A stretch of 64,000 nt of DNA from positions 27,609,900 through 27,673,899 of the forward strand of contig NC_081546.1 in the NCBI RefSeq assembly GCF_901000735.1. The letters are read 5' to 3'. The DNA comes from Corylus avellana. Its lineage: Eukaryota; Streptophyta; Magnoliopsida; Fagales; Betulaceae. The notes beneath the pieces are model-generated. The model did no database searches and was not told the DNA's origin. It worked only from the letters and a program-made list of their open reading frames with translations. Of this stretch, positions 1 through 11,577 are shown piece after piece (the first letter of the stretch is position 1; each line of letters begins with the position of its first letter). The translations under genes were made by a program, and so were the position numbers.

Positions 1-880
1 ATAAGTCTTTTTATAGTCTTTTGGGGTTATCTCAAATGTGATATGGCTTTTAAAATTACCAATAAATTAATGTTTAATACATTACATTTTAAATTCAACG
101 GTAATTTTAAAAATCACATCACAATTAAGAAGTCCTAAGAAAATTTATAGCATTACTCCTTTCGGATAGGTGAGATTCTTTAATATATATTGTTCTAATT
201 TGGACAGTAAAATTGTTAGGATTATATCTCTTCTAGTTGGCATTTTTTCGATATATATATATATTCTAATGATGAAAATTATTTTGTGTTTTTTTTAGTA
301 TTTTATATTTTAAGATGTTTATTGTGTTTTTTTGTTTGAAAAATAGAAAATAAAAGATATAGAACATAAATTTTAACAAACAAAGTCTTTAGGATATCTA
401 ATGTGTGGATATTTTTCATGCTAAATTATTAAGTTCTTGTTAATATATTTTTTTTAATAATAAATATTGAGATGATAAAATTGATAGATATTGATACCAT
501 AATATTCCAATTAAAGCCTCTAATATGTTATGGAGATGCTTTTTGACCTGGTCAGACTGGTTGGTTATCCAATCAATGTCTCAACAAACAAAATAACAAC
601 TTGTGTCTCAAGAGTGGATGATATTTTAAAAATCAAGTTAACTTTAAAAGATAACAGGAAGATAATATATATATATATATACTCATCTCAAAAACACTTA
701 TCATTTTCACAATAAAATACTAAAACATACTTGCCAAACCATTTTATCCTGTGGACTTTACAGACAACTATTTTCAATTGTAAACCTTAACAAAAACACT
801 TCTCTACTTTGCATCACCTAAATAACTCTTTTCAAATTAAGATATAAAAACTCTTGAAAAATGCAACATGTATTTACTAT
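1..880. other. AT-rich intergenic DNA, no gene seen
   Basis: Strongly AT-rich sequence with short (TA)n runs near 256 and 667. The only reading frame of note (530-715) is short, low in complexity and without a recognisable domain, so I do not call it a gene. Confidence 0.6.
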
Positions 881-889
881 TCATTGCGA

Positions 890-1051
890 GTATGTGACAA
901 TCCATGTGGCTTAAGAGTGTTGGATGAGTAACTGAAGCAGAAGTTACTGGTTCAATCGGTTGGAAACCACCTTTATAAAGTGGAAATTACTAGTTTGAAT
1001 TCTCATCCCTATTTTTTTGCGTGGACATGAAAAAAAAAAAAAAAAAAAAAA
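890..1051 (+). mobile_element. SINE-like retroposon with poly-A tail
   Basis: The stretch ends in 22 A residues (1030-1051). They follow a segment resembling the 3' part of plant tRNA-derived SINEs: a box-B-like TAGTTTGAATTCTC, then CTCATCCC and a GTGGACATG end. The 5' boundary is a guess and I found no clear target-site duplication. It could also be a truncated LINE tail. Confidence 0.45.
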
Positions 1052-1439
1052 GAAGGGAGTTTCAGGTGACTCTTAAAAAAGTTTTTTTTTAAGAAATGAG
1101 GACGATTACCCTTTAGTTAATTAGTTCTACCCTAGAGAACTCCAACCACTTTTATGTGCAAGTCATTACTCTTGTCCAAACAAATTGAACAATCACTCCA
1201 ACCACTTTTATGAGTGATTGATTACTCTCTTTTTTTTAACTCTCCTATTACAATATCATAAACACTTTTGGATATTTCTTCTAACCAAACTTGGTATATA
1301 ACATGGGTGACTGCTACTTTGACTAAACCATTAGCAACGTAATTTTCTTCACTCTTCACACATGATAAATTTGCCATTTTCTCAACTTATTCAACACAAC
1401 TCTAATCTCACCCACAACCACAATATGGCTAAATTTACT

Positions 1440-2330
1440 CTAATTTCTACCAATTGCATTTATAGTATTCACAATCTGCGCAACAACCCTCTCTAATTAA
1501 TATCGTTTCTTGAAATCACAATTCCCGATTGATCTGTTGCATGGAACGCAGCCAATGCTTCCACTACTACCGGCTTTACTAATATGTTTTTAGCGGTGCT
1601 CCGTGCGGCTACTACAAATCCTTCATAATTCCTAGCTATAATGTCAAAGCATATACACCCATTATTTGTATTCACTGCTATGTCCCAAATAATTTTAATC
1701 ATACATATGGGAGGATTCTTCCTTTTTATTTGCACTACTCCTTGTTTGTCACCCCCTTTTTATCTTCCTTTGAATTAACTCTCCTAAACGCATTAAGAGA
1801 GTCCACAACTTCTTGAAAGACTTGATTTGGATGGGTAAAATCTCCCCATATATATACCACTATGTTTCTTTTAAACCATATTTTACTTACCACAACCACC
1901 AATAATTCAATTTCTTCAATGTCACATGACTCATATCTTCCTAACATCTCATCTATCACATAAATGAAAGTTGAACCCTCACCATAGCTTTTTGGCATAG
2001 CTTTGGCAGGTTTCAACTTGGGTCTCCACTTCCAACATGTTTGACCTCTCCAAAATATATTTTGTTTTGTTGGAGGGAGATCGTTACATGCTCTTCATAT
2101 AAACATTTTCACTGCATTCGGATTTTTTTAAAAAAAAAATTTGAATCACCTTTCATACTTCATCTCTCTCCTTTTGCCTTAATCCTCCACCACACCCCAT
2201 ATATTGTATTTTGGATAATTGCTTTTAATAAAATCTCATTTCTTCCTTGCAAGAGTAACTAGACCTTCCAATTATTTAGTCCATTTCATACTCTTTATCT
2301 TTTAAAAGTCCATATGTGATCTGAATTTGC
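1440..2330 (-). pseudogene. Decayed LINE retrotransposon remnant (zf-RVT / RNase H-like region)
   Basis: Read on the minus strand, about 2090-2030 gives ACNDLPPTKQNIFWRGQTC, like the zinc-binding tail (zf-RVT) after plant non-LTR reverse transcriptases. The frame continues to a stop at 1735. A second frame, 1735-1493, reads like the plant RNase H-like domain (RVT_3), with WDIAVNTNNGCICFDIIARN, an EGFVVAARS stretch and a VEALAAFHA segment. The two parts are in different frames, so at least one frameshift separates them. The reverse transcriptase core is not recognisable upstream. This is a dead fragment and not a host gene. Confidence 0.7.
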
Positions 2331-2339
2331 CAATGAGTG

Positions 2340-3118
2340 CCAATAATCCTAAATATTTATTGTCACGTTGTATGGCTTTGGGTACCAGAAAGCTAAATTA
2401 TTTATGCTATCTTCTCTTCGCTGGCATTTCTGCTCAAACAATTGAAGTCTTCTCCTATTAGGCTTATGATGAGAGGCTTTCTCATATATCGCCAACAACT
2501 TTGTTAATCTATACAATTTCACAGAATTTGCTTAGTAAACACATCAAACTATTGTCAGCCAAAAAATAGGTGACTTAGGCATGGATCTCTTTTGGAGGTT
2601 AGCACTTTCAAAAGGCTCCCGAGCTCTTTTTGTAGTGGAGGAGGAAGGTACGTTACAATCTTTTTAGTAATTTAAGAGAACATTGCTTCAATTAAAAGGA
2701 AAATTATAAATTGTTGATAATTGGATGAAGGTATGGTAATTTTTCTTTAAAAAAAAAAAATTTAATATGACTACTAAAATAACCTTTTGACTAGCTTTAG
2801 TCTTTAGAGTTAAAAAAGTTTGGAGAAAATTTTCTTGACTTTTGACTAGCCCTTGACTTAGTCCAACCCGAATCTCCAACTCTATTAAAGTTAGGAGTAT
2901 TTGACGGCGGCTCCACATAGTTTTCTCTATCTCCCTTTCTCTCCACACACGAAAAAAAAAACGTCAAATTTACAGGGGCTACATTGTGTGGGTTGATCCA
3001 TCGACGGCCGTTTTACGAGCCGTTACTATTAGCTTCCATCTAGTAGCCAAACCTCGAAACCCTAAAGCCTCAAATCCCTTATTTCTCTCTCTCTCTACAC
3101 TACTCTCTCTGCAATTCA
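2340..3118. promoter_or_regulatory. Upstream region and 5' leader of the zinc-finger gene
   Basis: No coding sequence is seen. The last 100 bases before the ATG at 3119 include a CT-rich leader (about 3083-3110) typical of plant 5' UTRs. I see no clear TATA box. Confidence 0.35.
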
Positions 3119-6100
3119 ATGGAGTTCAAGTTTCGAGCCGTCGATGAGCGACCGCCAATTTGTCCCAACCCTCCTTCCAGCATCAGCTACTTTACCGAGC
3201 ACGCATTGAGAGGTCCGCAAGTATATCAATCCTCTTTTCTATATGTCTCTGTTCGCTGCTGAGTAAATGGGAGAGAGGAAAAGAAAATAAAGCCTTTTAA
3301 TTTGATTGTGATTTGTGCTGTTTTGAATTTCAGAATGTTTTCGTGTAAATCGAACTGTTTTTCTTTAATTTTTGTTGGATGTTATTTTTTTCTGTTTGTT
3401 TGCTGAGAAAAGAAAGGAAACTGTCTGAATCTCATGTAAACCAAAGCTTTTTTAACACCCATAATTGATAGTTCCTTATTTCCCACATTTTCCCAAGAAC
3501 CAAACACGCGACACATTTGCTTAAAAATCTGACTTTTATCACTGATTTTGATCTGAGAACAGGCCCGGGACCAATGCGAAATCCGGGTGACGTTCGAGAA
3601 GCGATCGAGTGGGAGCTCGAGAAGGACCGGATTAGAGAAGAGTTAATCGTCGCCGATATCGCTCGACGCCGAGTGCTCGAGGCGGAGGTGAGGACGGCGC
3701 TGATGATAGAGCGAGAGATGGCAATGCGGAGGCTCGCCGCCACGGCCACACCGGAGGGGTTGTCTTTAGAGGAGCGATTGGCAATGCGGTTCGACCCGAG
3801 GTTGCCGCAGCTAATTCACCCATTCGAAAGCTTCGCTTTTCCTGGTTGTGGTGGCGCAATCGATACGTTTCCGATGATGCCGCGGTTACTGGAGGCGATG
3901 CCGCTTGATATCAAGCCTCCCCGGGAGATTAACAAGGATAAGCTGATCGTACTGGTCAGTTATCAATCCTATATCACCTACTGTTTGTTGTTTTTGACTC
4001 TTTGAGTGTCCTGTGCTCGATTTATGTTATGGTGCTTTTCATACATAAGCTGATTTTTCTCTGGTAACTATGGTGCAATATATTAGGGAATAGATCAATG
4101 TGATTGTTTTGTAGAAATTTTTAGTTCAGTTTATTGCGTTTCTTATCAGAATCGAGGTGCCTGGTGGGTTTCGTGCCACTTTGGTGAAACTTCTATGTTT
4201 AGGTCCTAACGTCAAAGGGTTTGTCAATGTATCTGTCTTGTAATTTTCTCTTCTTTTTTTTTTTCTCGATTCTTTGCTTGGTTGATTTGTGACTTTGATG
4301 TATGTGATAAATGTGAATGTAAGCATATGTGCATGCAGTCGTATGTGTTTGTCTATTTATGCTTGTCTTCATGCATGCATGTATGGCATAGTGGTTATGC
4401 ATTATATAGATGATTATCTTTATGCCCATGAGCCTGCTCAAACTCATTAGGCATTCACCTTGTACTGGTTCTATTGCCACCCTGTTTTTATGGGAGACTA
4501 GACCCTAATTCCCTAAATAGACATTATAAAGAAGTAATTGAAATTGATGGTCTAATCCATACTGAAAGACACCATTTTGGCTTGGTCATCCGGAAACAAA
4601 GAATCGACCAGAACCATTGAATGGGAGGAGATGGTTGGAGAGATCTCTATATTTGAGGGATGAGGAGTATGAAACCTGAACTCTAATGAAAATCAAATTA
4701 TAGGAGGATGGAGGAAGTATGATAATTGTCTATATAGCAGTGACAATACTTTGGTGTGTGTTGTTATCTAAATGAAAGGAAAACAAAGGTGAAATAAAGC
4801 ATTTAGCTTTATACTTTATACTTAACCCACTTATCAAAAAAAAAAAAAAAAAAACTTTATACTTAACCCCCACCAGTCTGGCTTTCCTTCCCCTTAATTT
4901 TTCTTTTTTGCTTTCACTTTGTTCAAGTGAAAGTCTTGTTTTCTGAAATCCCTTCTGAATGAAACCCCCTGTAAAAATTAATGTTTGAATCAATTAATGG
5001 TAACTACTCTGTCTTGCATAGTTGATTTTCCTGAGTAATGATAGCATTTACACACAACGTGTATTTGCTATTTAGGCTTGCTATGTATGCATCTGGTACC
5101 CATTCTACTTTTGGACCAGCACTTCAAAAGTCAGTCCTAAAGGGGCATCATGGTCATTGACTAGGTAGATTATTTTCTACGATCACTGCTGTCATGAATG
5201 TTTGCTATGACATTTCATTATACAGATTTTCTTGTGATGTAGACATAAAATAATCTAGTGTGATGCCTCTGATGGCCCTTGGGTATTGATTTTTCATCTG
5301 TGAGTTCATTTGGAGAAAGCTACCTTGTGTGCATGCAGCAGGTCTCAGCAGAAGCCTTGCTTCAAGATATGCTCAACAATGACAACAACTCGTCATGCTC
5401 TCACTTTTTTCCATGCATTTTTAAGTACTTTTGAAGAATTGTCTTTTGCCAAAAAACTCAGACAGCTTGAAGTGTAACCTCATAGAACCAGCAGAAATAT
5501 TCTTAGCTCCCCTGCCCCATCTTTTCACCGCATAACTAGAATTTTGTATTGAAATTTAAAAGTGTTATTTACAAAATATTTAGGGCACGTTTGGTACACG
5601 GAATAGTCATTCATTTAGGAATAGGAATGGGTATTACTGGGAATATAAAAAGTTGGAATGAAATGACTATTCTTATTCTTTTGTTTTTTGACAGCATTGG
5701 AATTGAATCAAAATTACTAAAATATCCAAGATTTATTTTTTTTTTAAAAAAAAAATCTAAATATTCTATAGGTGGCCTGCCATCCATAGAATATTAACAA
5801 GTTTTGTTCTTTTTTTTAAAAAAAAAAAAAATGAAAAAAAGAAAAAAAAAATGGTTATTTGGAAACTTAATTTTGTTCCTCAAAGAATAGCCATTCATTT
5901 CATTTTTTAGAGGAATAACTATTCCTTTTGTTTGGTTACACACCATTCATAGGAATAGTCATTCTCATGGAAATGGCTATTCCCCTAAATAAAGCAATCT
6001 CCTAAATAGAGCAATAGTTTCTCTATTTAGGGGAATAGCCATTTCTATGGGAATGACTATTCCTAGGAATGTTGTATAACCAAATAAAAGAATTACTATT

Positions 6101-8022
6101 TCATAGAAATCCAAATGCGCCCTGGCATTTAAAACGTAAGAATTTGATAGTATTCGTGATTCAAGTTGTGGATCATAAATTAAGAAAGAGAACAAACGGA
6201 TTTCTCTCACAAAGGATTTAGAACTATTTTTCTAATTATTTTGGCTAAGGTTCAAAGGATTATTTTTGTAAATCATAAGATACTGACAAATTATGATTAT
6301 AAAAATCATAATCGTTGAAGTCCTATGATCTACAAATTGAATCAAATAACTTGATCCTTTATCCAAAATTATTAGAAACCTAGCTTTGAATCCTTTCTGA
6401 TACAATTCTTCAATTTTCTCAAAGATCTTATGCTTTATGATTTGAATACTTAACTCTGTCAAAACTGATATTCTTAATCCTACAACTTTAAGTAAGTGTG
6501 ACTTTGTCATTATGATGAACTTGCTTTAATCTTATGGTTAAAGGCTTTGTATTTCCTCAATTGTAACATTGACAAAGGTGAAGATACAAACTCTGATTAT
6601 TATTGTTATAGGTTTTTGTTTGACTGTACTGTCTGACTTATCCTCTCTCATAAAAAAGAAAAATAAAAAGTTCCACGCCTCCCCCTCTCTCTGGGCACAC
6701 GGGTTGTAATCAGCAATTTTAGCTGTACTTACATGCCAATATACATGACTTTCTAAAGAGACAAGCTATAATACATATCAAAAATGGATTGTTTGCTTAC
6801 TTGTATTCATGAGAAATATGGCTATATCAAATTCACTGTTACGAATAGAACCATTCACCTACTTGAAGCTATTCTATCTCATGAGTAGGTCCTGGTTTTT
6901 CCCCCTTGGAAGTGACATGTTATTGGCAATATTACCAACTCTCTAATCCCTAATTTCTCAGTCTTCCTTTTCGACTGTTCAGATCTGGTTAAACTTCTGA
7001 AACATTGTATTTCTTGTTAAATTGTTGAAAACAGGATAATTGAAAGTTATGTTTACTCCATTTTTCAAAAGCTGAGGGTTAAGTTAACATGGGAAATGGT
7101 GCCGAGGCTTTCGCCACTCACCAGAAGATTACTTTACAGAAGATTAGTTTATGTATTGTTTTTGAGTATTCTATTGCAGGCTAAGCCCGACCCAAATCTT
7201 TCTGGAACAAAGCGGAAAGCTGTGACACCACCTGCAGGGAGCACTAGTGAGCTTCCACCATTTGGTTTGAAGAAGAGACCTAAGGAGGAGTGGAGTTGTG
7301 CCCTCTGTCAGGTCAGTGCCACAAGCGAGAGAGGTTTCAATGAGCACCTTCAAGGTAAGAAGCACAAGGCCAAAGAAGCACGGCTTAGAGCTCAGACAAT
7401 GGGAAAGATTGCCAGCTCAACACCACTGCCAAAGGAAACCACAAAGCCTTCTAAGCTTACAGATACCACTGATATTGGAAGCTCAGGACTGCAGGCAAGG
7501 GTAGAAGGGGAATCACTTCACCAGAATAAAACTGGGGATGGTTCACACCAGAAATTGGAGATTACTGAAGATTCGAAGAATGCTAATGAGCAGGTTCTGC
7601 TGCAGAAAAACCAAAATGCAGAAGATTCTAAGACAAATGGCACGGCAACAGACCAGGGAGCTGAGAAAATTACAGAATTTAAGAAGACAAAGAAATTTAA
7701 GTTTTGGTGTGAAATGTGTCAAATTGGTGCTTACTCTCAAGTGGTGATGGAGGGTCATAAAAAGGGGAAAAAGCACAGGTCTCGGCTTCAGGAACTTGGT
7801 CAAAAGGATGGATTTGATGTGACCACATCTTTCATGGCAGCACCTGCTAATACTCCGAAGGAACTTGATACAGATTTAGCGGCCAAAGAAGCAAATAACT
7901 CAGATGCTACTCAAAAGCCAGAAGATACAGATGTAATGGCCAAAGAAGCAAATGAAAAGACAGCAGAAACTGTTATTGCAGATGAAGAAAAATCAGGTTC
8001 ATCTCCCGTACAAATTAATTAG
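3119..8022 (+). CDS. Zinc-finger protein with two U1/matrin-type (zf-met) C2H2 fingers
   Basis: Three exons: 3119-3212, 3563-3954, 7180-8022; 442 residues. Phases join cleanly: AGA G|GC at the first junction, phase 0 at the second. The protein starts MEFKFRAVDERPP, has a charged helical region with ELEKDRIREELIVADIARRR (about residues 45-85), then two fingers with C-x2-C-x12-H-x5-H spacing: C202/C205/H218/H224 and C339/C342/H355/H361. This spacing is that of U1-C/matrin and dsRNA-binding ZFa-type fingers, so RNA or dsRNA binding in the nucleus is the likely role; this is inferred from the family. The start is the first ATG after a CT-rich leader and matches the N-terminus I recall for plant homologues. 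The C-terminus has an imperfect repeat (AAKEANN / MAKEANE). Intron 2 is 3.2 kb and carries a foldback element and a retroposon scar. The gene converges on the next gene. Confidence 0.85.
4813..4869 (+). mobile_element. Minimal retroposed tail with 16-bp target-site duplication
   Basis: ACTTTATACTTAACCC occurs at 4813-4828 and again at 4854-4869. Between the copies lie only ACTTATC and an A run (4829-4853). CTTATC-polyA is how plant LINE and SINE 3' ends often finish. It reads as an extremely 5'-truncated retroposition inside intron 2 of the zinc-finger gene. Confidence 0.6.
5581..6122. mobile_element. Foldback MITE with GGGC(A/G)(C/T)(G/A)TTTGG ends
   Basis: The left end AGGGCACGTTTGG and the right end CCAAATGCGCCCT are inverted. 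Inside, an inverted repeat of about 44 bases pairs 5947-5992 with 6024-6069, sharing the motif AATGGCTATTCCCCTAAATA. A target-site duplication is not clear. It lies in intron 2 of the zinc-finger gene. The end sequence suits a non-autonomous hAT or related DNA transposon; the superfamily is inferred. Confidence 0.65.
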
Positions 8023-8184
8023 TGGAGATGGGGAAGTAGAAACATATCTGATCTGCTTACAGTTTTTGTCGCTTCAGGTATAGGTTTGGGCTGCGAGCAC
8101 TATTTCTGTTTTGCTTGTGAAATATAGTACTGTTCTATTTAGATCCTGTCATTATTTGAAAGTCCTTAAGCTTGATGAGTGGGA

Positions 8185-8474
8185 AAAAGGAAAGGAAAGG
8201 AACTCGTGTGTTTGGGAAAGGAGAAAAGGGGATCCGGGAAGGAAAAATAAACTTTTTTTTTTTTAAAAAAAAATGGGAGTGTGCTAGAAACCATGTTGAG
8301 AACCGATGTTAGATTAGGATAAAGCACATGACTCTCAGGAAAAAGGAACTCTGGGAATGGGAAAGGAAAGGAACTCGTGTGTTTGGGAAAGGAGGAAAGG
8401 GGATTCGGGAAGGAAAAAGAAACTTTTTTTTTTTAAAAAAAAATGAGAGTGCACTAGAAACCATGTTGAGAAAA
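8185..8474. repeat. Two direct repeats with 171-bp period
   Basis: A GA-rich segment beginning near GGAACTCGTGTGTTTGGG (copies at about 8199 and 8370) and ending with AGAAACCATGTTGAGAA is present twice. Each copy contains a T-tract/A-tract palindrome (8253-8273 and 8424-8443). It lies just downstream of the zinc-finger gene stop, possibly within its 3' flank. Confidence 0.75.
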
Positions 8475-8479
8475 ATAAG

Positions 8480-9920
8480 TGGTGGGGCAATAATTCTTGA
8501 TCACCAACACACATCTTATTATTATTTATAAAGGGAGAGTTACACAATTTAATTCATAAACTTAACCCTATCAAAAGCAACAGATAGAATGTACTTTATC
8601 CTAATCTATCAACCTAGGAACTCAGTGATGATATTCTGACTGTTCTGACTATACTATTTTGGGGTGGGGGAAAATTGAGGAACCGTGAATAAAAGAAGAG
8701 CTGAAATTTTAACAACAGTTACCGAGAGGGACTTTGACATTACAAGTTGATTAAAGGAAAGCCTGAATATCGTTACAGACATGCTCAACAGAAAATTGTC
8801 ATCTAAACATGTTTAGCTTTTGATGTTGTGAATGGAAATTATCGTACCTTTGGAAACTTTATATGAATGTAGAATATTTTTTTGCCAGGGTAAATGTTTA
8901 TTTTTTGCTGGTTTCTTGCTTTGACAGTGATTGCAATGGATTCTACATAGCAACGGCTCTAGGCAGCCCTTTCAATGCTTCCATCCTTTCTTATAATTTT
9001 CCTGATTGATGTGGAAAAATTCTTTTTTCCATGCTTGAAAATGAGTCTGGTACCATCTGCTTATGTGGATGTCCCCATGTTGCATTTCAGTACTTTGACT
9101 TTCTTATGATAGAAAGCATATTTAATCATCTTTTGCTGTCCTTGAGAGTGTAGCATGCTTAGTGCAACAAGGCAAGCTTCTTATTTGACAGGCTGAACTT
9201 AGAAGAGGTGTTCTGAAGTCTTTAGACCACTGGTCAAAGCCGCTAGTACTTGACTTTTATATGAAGGGGCTTCTAAGGTAGATATGATGAAGTCCTAGTT
9301 CTATAGCAACTCCTGTCCTGATGAGTAAGCTCTATTAACCTGTGCATATATATGCCCTTTGACTCTTTGTGCATCCTAACAGTGCTTAATTACTCAACAT
9401 TGGAGTGTGGTCTCTTGGCTGGTCTTCCCATGTTAGTGCTCTGGCTGGTTCTCTTCTCTTCTCTTCTCTTCCTGTTAGTAGTAAACTCCATTCTCACTGC
9501 TTTAGCTCTTCCATGTTTGTGCTTCATTCATCTGCTTGTCTTCATTTCCTGTGCTTCATGATTTTGCACTTCCTGATAGACCTGAAGGTACATACTAGTT
9601 CTCAGGGGCTTGCTATAATTGACATTGATGTCAATACCCTATGATCCAAATCCCAGCCACGGCTGCGAAAATTTTATATTCTCGTCTTGTGCTCTTAAAG
9701 CAAGAAGAGCACAGAGCCACAGTCTACACACTACAAATTAAATTGAGTGAATGTCATTTTTTGCAAATTTTCATTGGACAACAAACACTGAGCATTGGAC
9801 CATTGGTGAATGACATAGAAGCATTTTATGTATTTTGAACCAACCTTTGGATTTGGGGAATGCCCTTTCATTGACTTATTTTTCTGGGATTATGTTAGTT
9901 TTTGGAGTAATTCTTGTCGT
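8480..9920. other. Intergenic DNA downstream of the zinc-finger gene
   Basis: No supported gene. A short TCTTC-type repeat occurs near 9450-9470. Small reading frames here are hydrophobic and of low complexity, without family resemblance. Confidence 0.5.
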
Positions 9921-9924
9921 ACTC

Positions 9925-10182
9925 TCATTTTACTCCCACTCCCATATGCATTGATGTGGCGTCATGTCTACAACAACAAAAAAAATTGCACTCCGTCTTC
10001 TGCTGGCACTACCCCCAACCACATGCGGGTTGGTTGAAACCACTCGATTAGATGTTGGGGGTGGTGCAACCATCCCTAGAGGTTTGATTGGGGTGGCCGA
10101 TCACACCTATTGAAGAGGTTGGGTAGATATGATAATGCCACGACAGCATGTAAGGGAAAGTCAGAGTGAAATGGAAGCATGG
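9925..10182. mobile_element. Probable MITE with GGTGG-rich core
   Basis: The core (about 9998-10130) is unusually GC-rich for this window, with CTACCCCCAACCAC and GGGGTGGTGCAACC in opposite orientation. Sequence near 9925-9970 (CATTTTACTCCCACT) is imperfectly inverted near 10140-10182 (AGTCAGAGTGAAATGG). Repeats with this kind of GGTGGCC core are common in dicot genomes. Boundaries are approximate. Confidence 0.45.
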
Positions 10183-10339
10183 CTAGATTTTCTTGGTCTT
10201 TGTACGAATAGGACAGCACCGGGGAGCCATGTCTATTTTTTTTTAAAAAAAAAAACAAAAACAAAAATAAAAACAAAATATTATTATTCAGACCGAAATT
10301 AGACCCAAAGAAGACCCCCTCACGATTTACCCCACAGGA

Positions 10340-10690
10340 TGTAAAAAACACAGTAAACCTGCTTTTAGTGGCCATTGCTTTCCCACCCAAATTAATAGAT
10401 AGCACAACAAAAATTTCATTTCTTACCACTAATTCCACAATCTCCAATGGGGCTTACAGCAAACAAACATAAAAGTTATAGGTCCCCCGCAAGCTGAAAA
10501 CAACATTATTAGTCACCAAAAACGGAAAGAAAAAAAGAAAAAACAACACTATCATTCCATTAGTTCTCCAAGAAAATCAACATTATTAACCTGTGCTTAG
10601 TGGCCATTGCTTTCCCACCTTACAAAGTAACAATAAGTACAACAATGACTTCATATGCTGGTATCCTCCAACAATCTCCAATCAAAGGTA
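10340..10690. repeat. Old direct duplication, period about 234 bp
   Basis: A shared block of about 32 bases ending TTAGTGGCCATTGCTTTCCC occurs near 10354 and 10588, followed at a similar distance by matching ACAATCTCCAAT segments. This suggests a diverged local duplication. No gene is seen in it. Confidence 0.5.
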
Positions 10691-10699
10691 GTTTCCACA

Positions 10700-11577
10700 C
10701 AACTCATTGTTCATGATGTTGTTTGAAGTGTAACGGAGAGAACAAATTAGATTTCACGGTTCTAGTAGGATATGTGTTTTCATTTCATTTTAAATTTTAA
10801 ATAACACCATGTACACATTAGATGCAATAAAACAAAACAAAACATTGACAGCAAAATGAATCATGTTGATTAAAACTTACTCTAGCCATTTCTCATTCCA
10901 TGGCTCCTAGCGTGTAAAGGAGAGACCTTTCATGTCATACAAAACATGATGATGATCACCAGTGCACACGTGCATCCCAAGCCCATATTGAAAAAACAAT
11001 TAGTTGAGCAAATTATTAGCGATTTTAAGTGACTAAATTTTATAAGCGATTTTAAAAAACTCAAATTGTAATCAAATTAGCTAATATTTTTTTGAAGCGA
11101 TAGCGTAAATGTGATTAATATTTTCTCATGTCGTTACAACACAAGGTAAACAAAGGGATAGCTAACGTTCCATTTGAATACTAGCTGTGAGAAGATGTTG
11201 AAACCATTCCCCCTATATCCATCCAAACTCAGCCTGCTGGCATGGTTGAAGTTTCCAGCACCTTTTACAAGACAACCAAGCCGGCCAGATGTATTCACAA
11301 ACAAATCATAGGAAAAAGAAACATCAAAACAAAGGGGAAATTCCAAATTCACTTCTAGTTTACTTCTCCGAACATTTAAACTAATGAGGTATATGTCAAC
11401 ACATTTAATTCCTGATCATCAACTCTATCGTTTCATCTATATATTCACTATATATGACTATTTCTACTTTTACACTGGAGGGATACAAGAGAAAAGATCA
11501 ACAACATGACAAGGTGAGGCAACCATTTTCACCCCCACCAAAATATAGGAATCTTCAATAGCAATTGAAGAAAGATC
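10700..11577. other. Intergenic DNA and 3' flank of the FDLN-repeat gene
   Basis: No supported coding sequence. The minus-strand 3' UTR of the next gene presumably ends somewhere in 11300-11577, but I cannot fix the poly-A site. Confidence 0.4.

Noticed and set aside
3213..3221. Alternative zinc-finger exon 1 donor at CAA|gtatat
   Set aside because: It shifts phase against exon 2. The gtccgc donor at 3213 rebuilds the family frame (ALRGPGPMRNP).
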